A stretch of DNA of 64,000 nucleotides from Anniella stebbinsi (lineage: Eukaryota; Chordata; Lepidosauria; Squamata; Anniellidae): NCBI GenBank assembly GCA_029215795.1, contig JARDYH010000004.1, forward strand, positions 30,818,001 to 30,882,000, written 5' to 3'. The position numbers were made by a program, and so were the translations under genes. The notes under the pieces are model-generated. The model was not told the DNA's origin, ran no database searches, and was given only the letters and a program-made list of their open reading frames with translations. Shown piece by piece: positions 56,478 through 64,000 of this stretch. How positions within the stretch are numbered: the stretch's first letter is position 1; the number at the start of each line of letters is the position of its first letter.

Positions 56478-56771
56478 TAAGGATGTTGTAGAAATTCACA
56501 CAAAATTAAATGTTTTCGGATTTCTATGACCTGCAGATTCCTGAGCAGATGGCTTTTCTCGAGTTGCATGAACACACATTTCCTTCATAGGCTAAAGCAC
56601 CAAATGACACATTTTGGGGAGATTTGCACATCTTTGCAAGTACAAATTTGCACAAATTCAAGAAATTGGGGGGAAATCCAATTTCATCATTGAGTGGATG
56701 CCAGATCAAAAGGGCACCTTACAATTTGTGAAAGGCTGATGAACAAATTTTACAAAATCTACCCATTCTTA
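56478..56771. mobile_element. Small hAT-like MITE, family N copy 1
   Basis: TAAGGATGTTGTAG to CTACCCATTCTTA. Flanks TCTTTGAC and TTTTTGAG match at 6 of 8. Shares GGGGGGAAATCC, ATCATTGAGTGGATG and TTTTACAAAATCTAC with 58991-59192. Confidence 0.6.
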
Positions 56772-56913
56772 TTTTTGAGCTTTAGTCCTAATAGCTTAAA
56801 AAGGAGAGATCATATTTTAAGTATCAAGTTCCCATTCAATTCTGAATAGCCTATTCAGTTGACAGATATACAGAGGCCTGGTGATCTTCTAAGAAGAAGC
56901 TTCCCGATTCTTT

Positions 56914-56948
<35 letters not shown>

Positions 56949-57620
56949 TTTTGTGTAGAAATTACCTCATAGCTAATATTATCTACTATCCCATAAATTA
57001 GGGTTCATGGTATTAATTATTGCTAAACCCCCCCCATTAAAACATACCAGAAAAAGAAAGAAAGAAGCTTACATAAATACCTTTTAGACTAGATATGATC
57101 AATTCTGAGTCACACCATTAAGAAAAGAACACCTTAATTAACATTTCCTAATTAAACCTATATATACATTTTAGACATCCATATATCAAGCTTTCTGATG
57201 TGTATATCTTATACAATACTTTGATCCTTAATTGAAGAGTGTAAACTTTTGGGATACTTTTGATCTGGAATAATACAGTCTCACACCTGTTCATTATTTG
57301 AATAATTCTTTGGCTCAAGTGATTTTGTCTCTGGATACCATCCAGGTCATCATGATAATTTTTTTTTTTTATGTTAGTCAACTAGAATTCATTATGAACT
57401 AGCCTGTGTCTTTGTGTATCTTCCTTTTAATACAATTACTACTGTTTTACCTCGTTCCATTTTTAAACTCTTATTTATCGTTAAACATTTGGCATTTGCA
57501 TTTCATAATGAGGCAACTTCTTTGTTTCATAAGAGGTGAGTGAGCAATTTTTCAATAGTCTTCCTTGCAATTCCAATAAAGCAAAAGCTATTTTCTAAAA
57601 ATCCAGGACAGATTAATAAA
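56772..57620. other. Unassigned with (AC)n
   Basis: (AC)n at 56916-56946. No gene recognised; a 77-codon minus frame (57148-57381) has no domain. Confidence 0.45.
56916..56946 (+). repeat. (AC)n microsatellite
   Basis: About 15 AC units. Confidence 0.95.
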
Positions 57621-58699
57621 TAGGGATGTGCACTGGATCGGACCCGATCCACGATCCGAGTCCGGTCCAGTGGGAAATCGGATAAATTATCCGATTTCCG
57701 ATCCCGCAGCTGGATCGGCCGATCCAATCCGAACCGGTCCGAAAAGGCTCCGAACCGGTTCGGCGGATCGTCGGATCGTCGGGTGCCCACTGGCGCCCAC
57801 CGCCGCTTCCATTGGCGGGCGCCAGCGGGCGCCCGCCGATGAAAGTGGACAGCGGGGTGGGGGAGGAGGGGGGCGCTTACCTTCTCGGCCCGTCCGCTCC
57901 CGTCCGGCACTAGCAGCTATTACCAGCGGGCTCCGCGGCCTGCTCTAGGGTGGCGCGCCGGGTGATGTCATCACCCGGCGCGCTACTCTAGAGCAGGCCG
58001 CGGAGCCTGCTGGTGGTAGCCGCTGGCCCCGGACGGGAGCCGCCGGGCCGGGAAGGTAAGGAGGGGGTGCGTGGAGGGGAGGAGGGGGCGCGCAGAGGGG
58101 GGAGGGGGGCCCTTACCTTCCCGGCCCGGCGGCTCCCGTCCGGCGCCGGCGCCTACTACTCCCAGCAGGCTCCGCGGCCTGCTCTAGGGTGGCGCGCTGG
58201 GTGATGTCATCACCCGGCGCGCTACTCGAGAGTAGGCCGCGGAGCCCGCTGGTAGTAGCCGCCGGCGCCGGACGGGAGCGGACGGGCCGAGAAGGTAAGC
58301 AGTGGCGGGGAAGGGGGCTTACCCCCCCCGGAGCCATCCGCTTCTATCCGCTGGCACCCGCGGGCGCCAGCGGATGGAAGCGGGCGGCCCCAGGGGGGGT
58401 AGGGAGCGCGGGGGAGGGGGCTTACCTGCCGGGGCCGTCCACAGCGGACGGCCCCGGGGGGGGAGGGAGTTAGGCCCCCCCTCACCCACCCGCCGCCATT
58501 TTTTCCTCATAGACTTGCATTGCAATGCAAGTCTATGGGGAAAAAAATGGCGGCCGATCCAAAAATTTACGATTTTTGGGTCGGGATCGGACTCGATCCG
58601 GTCTGGGGGGCCTCCGATTTTGTCCGAACCGGTCCGGGACAAAATTGGAGGTCCCGATCCGGGTCCCGATCCGATCCGGGGGGTCCGTGCACACCCCTA
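57621..58699. mobile_element. Large GC-rich hAT-type palindromic element, family F copy 5
   Basis: 1,079 bp, TAGGGATGTGCACTGG to GTCCGTGCACACCCCTA, flanked by perfect TTAATAAA (57613-57620, 58700-58707). The most GC- and CpG-rich copy. Two large hairpins in tandem (about 57907-58020 and 58150-58262), each centred on GGTGATGTCATCACC inside GCGCGCC/GGCGCGC. A third hairpin, 58490-58550, is TTGCATTGCAATGCAA-like. GAAGGTAAGGA and GAAGGTAAGCA donor-like motifs at about 58052 and 58293. All frames up to 133 codons are palindrome shadows. Confidence 0.93.
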
Positions 58700-58707
58700 T
58701 TAATAAA

Positions 58708-58990
58708 TCAAGGAAATATTTTTTTTCTCACTTTCATGGTATTAGTAACCATAGTTGCTGTCTCGTTTGTCAGTTTATCGTGAATGACCATGAAGGTCTA
58801 TGTCCAAATCAAGGACATAACAAACCTGGTCTTATAAATATTGGTTTTCAGAGTAAGAGAATAAGTCAAAACCATTAATTAATACCTGGTGCTATATGGT
58901 TTTGAGATGGGTTCATTGGTCCTCCCAATGTCATTTCACAAGGTCTGTGTAAATTCAAATGAAGTTGTTATACATATCAGGATGCATGAG
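58708..58990. other. Unassigned spacer
   Basis: Nothing recognised. Confidence 0.4.
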
Positions 58991-59192
58991 TTGGGATGTC
59001 AGAGAACTCCAGAATGGAATCAAATAACCTTAGGGGTGGGGTTGGTGTTTGCAAATTTGCACACATTGCAAATGTGTGCAAATTCTGGAAGTGGAGGGGG
59101 GAATCCTCTTCCATCAATGAGTGGACAACGGGAAGCACCTGACAATCTGAGAAATGAGACAGAACAGATTTTACAAAATTTGTATATCCCTA
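58991..59192. mobile_element. Small hAT-like MITE, family N copy 2
   Basis: TTGGGATGTCAGAG to TTGTATATCCCTA. Contains GGGGGGAATCCTC, ATCAATGAGTGGACAAC and ATTTTACAAAATTTG, shared with 56478-56771. Flanks TGCATGAG and GCCACGAG match at 5 of 8. Confidence 0.5.
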
Positions 59193-60109
59193 GCCACGAG
59201 TCTAGGCAGCCTGAGATAAATCTCCATATCTGCAAGCATTTCATGAGGATTGGAAATAACCACCCAAACTAGAAAGGCACCATATACATAATTATTTGAC
59301 ATATTGCACATAGCTGTCTTTGACTTTCTTTTTTATTCTGGAAAAGGTAATTATTCTCAATGAGTCAATGTATCACAAAGACCCTAGTTTTAAATCCAGT
59401 CAGGCCAGATTACAGATTTTCATGCCATAATGATGTTTGAGTTTTCCTAAATAGAAGTTAGATCGCTTTGATTACTCCAATATGCCAATCTTTACTATTT
59501 GGGAATAAACAATTGTTTCTAGAGGAGTGAAAGTGGCATGGGATAAATACTCACTTATTACTTTTGTTCAACTGTTCCTTCTGGTCAAACATGTTTTACA
59601 TTTATCTGAAGCATTAAACAAACCATGCAGAATCTGCTACCCAAAATGAAAGTAGGACGAGTGCATGCTCTGTAGGTGATGCATCTTTGACAGCACCATC
59701 AATTCTCTGTAACTACTGTTGGTAGTCTTTCTGTGTGTATCTGTTCAACACTGTCAAAATGGATATCCATGCTTAATTCCTGTCTAACTACTAAGATAGG
59801 CTCACAAGTCCTTTCTACAACCATGGAGCTACAAAGCATTTGGAAGTAAAAATGGGAGATTGGTTCGTAAAAATCATGTCCCATGTGTCAATGACAAAAT
59901 GTTCAATGTGTAGTCATGACTTGGCTGAACATGTAGACTCTAGACATTCTGATCTTTATCCAAATTTTCCTGCAAAATATATTGTTTACCTTAGTCACCA
60001 ATGTTTGTTCACTGATCTGAGAAAATCTTCTACTCATGTCTTCACACAACCCTCTTTAATCTTCTGCCAATCATGGTTTGTAGGGCCAAGCAATATGTTT
60101 ATTTAAAGC
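59193..60109. other. Unassigned, no gene recognised
   Basis: Nothing recognised; 61- and 88-codon frames lack domains. Confidence 0.45.
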
Positions 60110-60190
60110 AATAGTAGGCAACCTGGTGTCCTCCAGATGTTTTGGACTACAACTCCCATAATCCCTGACCATGACTATGCTGGTTGGTGC
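60110..60190. mobile_element. Half copy of the CTCCAGATGTTTTG MITE family
   Basis: GGCAACCTGGTGTCCTCCAG, ATGTTTTGGACTACAACTCC and ATAATCCCTGACCATGAC, then the alignment ends. Confidence 0.6.
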
Positions 60191-60391
60191 TTATGGAGCT
60201 TTCCTTTCCTTTCCCCTCTTTTCTTCCTATGTGGGATCTAGAGAATTGCAGGCATAATTCCATTGCACAGTTGAGGTTTTCTGTCTCCTCCCAGTTTCAG
60301 TCTTTTGGGGGTCATTCCAAGCTACACTTGAGGATTAAGCTCCCTACCCCCAGAATTGATGTGGGATGTCATACAGGGGGCTATGCCTGGA

Positions 60392-60711
60392 TAGGCTGAC
60401 CAGATAAAATCCAGGTCAGGGCTCATGTAACTTTAACAGTTGTAGAGAAAAGGGAATTTCAGCCAGAGTCATTTGTATGCAATTAGTTCCTGGTGATATT
60501 CCCTCTTCATCACAACAGTTAAAGGTGCATGCACTATACTAGAGTGACCATATACAAAAGAAGGCAGGGCCCCTACAACTTTAACAGTTGTGACGAAGAG
60601 GGAATTTCACCAGGAACTAATTGCATACAAATGACACTGGCTGAAATTTCCTTTTCTCTACAACTGTTAAAGTTACATGAGCCCTGACCTGGATTTTATC
60701 TGGTCACCCTA
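60392..60711. mobile_element. hAT-type fold-back MITE, family A copy 8 (variant ends)
   Basis: 320 bp with a perfect duplication TGCCTGGA (60384-60391, 60712-60719). Shares with copy 6 the variant TIR block GACCAGATAAAATCCAGGTC on both sides. The loop is oriented as in copy 1. The left end reads TAGGCTG and the right GGTCACCCTA, so the outermost five bases differ between ends. Confidence 0.92.
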
Positions 60712-60789
60712 TGCCTGGAGGAAGAATAATGGATATCAGAAAGTTCTCACAACCTTTCCTTAGATTAAATTGACACAAAGATTAAATTG

Positions 60790-61280
60790 ACTACCCTGAC
60801 AGGGGCACAACCCCCAGGCTCAAAGCTAAGGTCTTGGCTCTCCCCTCCACACTCATGGGCACAGCTCCAGAAGGGATGTGGTTTACAACACCTCCTCCTG
60901 GCTGTTCTGGCACTTGCTGCATTAGGAGCCACCAGGGAGTCCTCCTTGCCCACCTCCTGTTGGCATGCGAGAAGGTTCTCCCTGCCTCTCATGAGACATC
61001 TGGACCCCTTCTGTCAGGGAGACAAATAATCTTTGCATGGGAGCCACACCTCCCTGACAACTCACCCTGTGTCAGGTTTTCAGAGGCAATGGCTGCAGCC
61101 AGTTCTGCTGTCATTAGGCAGTTTCCTTCTTTTTTGGCCCCATCTGCCATTGACAAGGGTTTGTGGTTGGTAGGAACTCTTAAACAATGCATCACTGGAG
61201 TGTCACAAGAATATAATGGGGCTGACAGCCACCCTGAGTTCCTCAAAAAAAGGGTGGAATAAAAAAGCAATCAATAAGTA
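60790..61280 (+). mobile_element. Possible LINE 3' region
   Basis: Ends CAGCCACCCTGAGTTCCTCA, AAGGGTGGAATAAAAAAGC, AATCAATAAG, the layout of an L2/CR1-like terminus. The upstream part (60830-61200) shows overlapping frames up to 142 codons with no recognisable domain. Confidence 0.3.
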
Positions 61281-61702
61281 ACAAAACATGCCCATGCCTT
61301 TGGAGAATCATCCTTCCAATGGGAGCACTTGGTGTTGAGATATTGGTAATGAGCATACCAAACAAAACAGGAACAAAACATGAAATGTATCCCAACCCTG
61401 ATCTAAAGAGTGATAAAACAATTGGGATAGGTGAAATGGTGAAGATAAAAATATATATACAGAAATATCTGATAATAGTATTTGATATTAAAATAATATC
61501 AGGTGAAAAACATGTATTAAAAGGCAATAGATGAAAATACAATGTTGTTGTGCTATGCTATCTAACAATATGAGGAGTAACTTGCTTGGTACTGGATATG
61601 ATTATGATGGTTGGTTATGAGTTTGATTGTTGGAGCTACGGAGAAGTGAAGGCTAGGGAGGAAGGGGAGGAATTAATCAAAAGCATAGAAGGAAGTTACA
61701 AC
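61281..61702. other. Unassigned AT-rich sequence
   Basis: No gene recognised. Confidence 0.4.
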
Positions 61703-62519
61703 TAGGGATGGGTTGCAAGTTTGGCATTAAGGGTTGGCATGATTGGGCATCTGCCAAGAGCCCACCCACTAACAGGGGCCCACTAACAAGAGCTCCCTGG
61801 AGTTGCTCCTCCTTTTCACCATTACAACCTGCATGTTAATCAGCCAATGGTGATGCTAGATGGACTTCTTTCTTGCTCATTGGTTCTCTACCTAACAAGC
61901 AAACAAGTGGTAGCACTGATGAGAAAGAGGCAGAGGAGCAATAGCAGTTAGTGACAATGGTGGTGAATACTCCAATGGTGATCACACCAATGTAGTGTGT
62001 GAGTGTCCTGTTTCAAAGATATAGTCCTCTATCAGTGGGTGTTTTCAGAAACCTAGAACCAGCACTAGATGGGTAAATCTGTCTAATTTGCTTTCTCCCA
62101 CCTACACATGTTTTAAATCTTATGTTCTTTCTTTTCCAAATATAAACTTTGTGCATGTGTGTGAATTCTTACCAAAACAAAAACCAAAACCTCAAACTAA
62201 ATTATCACCCACCTGCACAATTCTCAGCATGGAGTGGGCCATGCTGTACCTGCCTGCCACATAGCTGTTGAAGATGAGGTGGCAACCCTAATTAAGCTAT
62301 ACCATGGGTGAATTCAAAGGGATTCTAACATAAACTTCAAAGAGCTAAGCACTCAAACCCCTGGACCTGAATGGACAAATGTGTCAGTCCTGATTTCTCC
62401 TACATTTGCATTTTTTTTTAAAAAAATACATGTACTTTTGCCCTGAATGTGGAGGACTTTGCAAATTTTGGTGAATTCTCATCAAAACTGACCTGAAAAG
62501 AAATTATCTTTCATTCCTA
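61703..62519. mobile_element. Candidate 817-bp hAT-like element with internal duplication
   Basis: TAGGGATGGGTTG on the left, TTTCATTCCTA on the right; flanks GTTACAAC and GCTACACC match at 6 of 8. Within it, GATGGGTAAATCTGTC...CACATG (62068-62110) and TGAATGGACAAATGTGTCAG (62370-62389) start two diverged copies of the same about 190-bp block, each ending with GTGAATTCT-ACCAAAAC or GTGAATTCTCATCAAAAC. Confidence 0.45.
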
Positions 62520-63644
62520 GCTACACCTGAAACCTCTTTGTAGCTAAGATACGTTAAGAAGAAGGCAACTGGGGAGTTTGATATCATGCCATTGCTTAAA
62601 GCAAGATCCAAGAGGTGACTAAAACATCAGTCTTTAGTGAGTTAATTTAGGAGGAGCCTTATTCCTTTGACTTTTCATGCATCCCTGGGACTGGCGGGGT
62701 GACTCATGTGCGATAGCATTGCTTAGGTGGTTTCAGACATGTATTCTGTGAAGAATTAGTCCTGGATCAAGTGAGGAGGCAGCCATCTGTAAAGACTCTT
62801 TTGATCTACCAAAGACACTTATTGCTTGACTAATAAAATGTGCATTCTGTTTTGTTGGTGTTAGAGGCCCAGAATACATTAACTATAAAGAAGAATGGTA
62901 AGGCCTAAATTTTTCAGGGATGGGATGGGATACAAGAAGAGGGTGCACCATGTCAGGGGGCCACCACAGCCTTAATTGAATTGGCCAGAATGGTGCAGGG
63001 AGGAAATGGGGGGTTCACCCTCCCTTATTTGTTCAAAGCTGCCAATGTGAGATACTATTCTGTAAATAAATCAAACATAGGCAGCCTTAAAAATATTAAG
63101 ACCTACAGCCAAATTTCTAAAGAAGCTTTCTGTTCACATCCCTTTGAAACTTTCTGAGGAATATAGGGAGATGTCTGGCAATTAAAAGGGCCAGGCTGCT
63201 CCTGACAATGAGGTAATGGCTAGAGTGCACCACCCAGTTTGTAAGTTGCTAAAAGCTGGAGTTTCCCATTCTCTACAGTTTTCCATATTCCTCCCACAAA
63301 CCAATTGGGTGAGCTTCTGCTTAACACCTGTGTCTTTTTTCTATACCCACTTCCTTTTCTGTTTGTTCACCTTTATTGTGGGCTGGGTGAACACAGAGTG
63401 CTTTTCTATTGTAGTTGCTTTGAAGCATCTTGTGGAGCTTTTCTTGCAAGCAGATCCTGTCTAGCCATCTTCAATATCCTTTTCTTTCTTCTCCTACATA
63501 CAATAGTCACTACCAGGACTTGGCATTCTGTTTCACACACCCTCTTCATTAACCATGGCTTTGCTTTAAGTGTGCAGTTCTAGAACATGCACATGAAGTA
63601 AGAGTTGTGGTAGCTATTTGCCAGAACTGTGAACCTTTGGCTTT

Positions 63645-63680
<36 letters not shown>

Positions 63681-64000
63681 TCCTTTTTTTGGGATTGTGG
63701 TTGACAGACTATCCCCAGTTTAATGTTGCATGTGAAGCTTCATTTTAGCCCTGTGTGTAGCTGTTGTACAGTGAGTTTATTTTGAACCCTGGCCTTAATG
63801 GTCTTGTGGGGGCACTGTGTATTGTGGCAATGTGTATTATTTCAGTTATGAAGCACACAACTGACATTTCTACCCCCCCCCCCAGTCTGCATTCCTGATA
63901 TGTTAGAACAACAATAACAGCAATATTCCTTGCCAACTCTGATCTAAACAAAACACTCTCTCTCTGAGTGCATGAAGTTTCACATTCTGAACTCACTTAA
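62520..64000. other. Unassigned, with (TTTC)n
   Basis: (TTTC)n at 63643-63688. Frames of 82-92 codons near 63216-63583 are on one strand but have no domain. No gene called. Confidence 0.45.
63643..63688 (+). repeat. (TTTC)n microsatellite
   Basis: About ten TTTC units followed by a T-tract. Confidence 0.95.

Noticed and set aside
57621..58699. CpG-island promoter of a host gene
   Set aside because: The block is bounded exactly by hAT target duplications and is repeated elsewhere in the window, so it is a transposon.
1..64000. CRISPR array, operons, bacterial promoters
   Set aside because: No regularly spaced short direct repeats with unique spacers; repeats are eukaryotic transposons and microsatellites.

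Overview
The window looks like intergenic or intronic DNA from a vertebrate, most probably a squamate reptile (lizard or snake). The evidence is AT-rich DNA with many microsatellites, CR1/L3-type and L2-type LINE 3' ends, tRNA-derived SINEs with the 3' ends typical of squamates, and a dense load of palindromic non-autonomous DNA transposons. I found no host protein-coding exon, rRNA gene or free-standing tRNA gene that I would defend. Almost all open frames are 60-130 codons, have biased composition, and lie inside repeats or random sequence. Family names such as 'A' or 'F' are my own labels; superfamily calls rest on target-site duplications (TSDs) and terminal inverted repeats (TIRs) read directly from the sequence.

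Layout. 0-3.4 kb: a fold-back hAT element with an 8-bp TSD (54-373), a broken second copy, an unassigned stretch, then a 1.58-kb element with 3-bp TSD (1397-2980) that carries promoter-like, start-codon, splice-donor and polyadenylation signals on the minus strand, then a CR1 tail and a PIF/Harbinger-type MITE. 3.4-19 kb: mostly unique sequence with scattered MITEs (5173, 8800, 10430, 10855, 11462, 14465, 15638, and 16331 with another element nested in it), L2-like tails and a possible retroviral-type LTR (17362-17833). 19.3-21 kb: a SINE and two CR1 pieces in opposite orientation. 22.2-23.2 kb: the first of five large GC-rich hAT elements (family F). 25-45 kb: MITEs of several families, SINEs and LINE tails separated by 0.3-2.7 kb of unassigned sequence. 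45.1-48.4 kb: the densest block, with a SINE inserted in a hAT element, two family F elements and an L2 piece between them. 50-51.3 kb: two more MITEs. 51.3-55.6 kb: essentially unassigned. 55.6-59.2 kb: two more family F elements and two small relatives. 60.1-62.5 kb: three more hAT-like elements and a LINE-like tail. 62.5-64 kb: unassigned plus a TTTC microsatellite.

How it fits together. The window records repeated waves of hAT and PIF/Harbinger-type elements: at least eight copies of family A, five of F, six to seven of D, two of C and three of E. Several have perfect 8-bp (GGCAAGAG, TGCCCATC, TGCCTGGA, CAAACAAG, TAAACTAG, ATACTAAC, TTAATAAA) or 3-bp (TTA, ATA, CTG, ACA, TTG, GAG, AGA, AGT) target duplications. 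The most unusual sequence is in family F, whose hierarchical palindromes carry CRE-like cores and repeated consensus 5' splice-donor motifs on both strands, and in the 1397-2980 element, which carries an outward-facing promoter/ATG/donor cassette.
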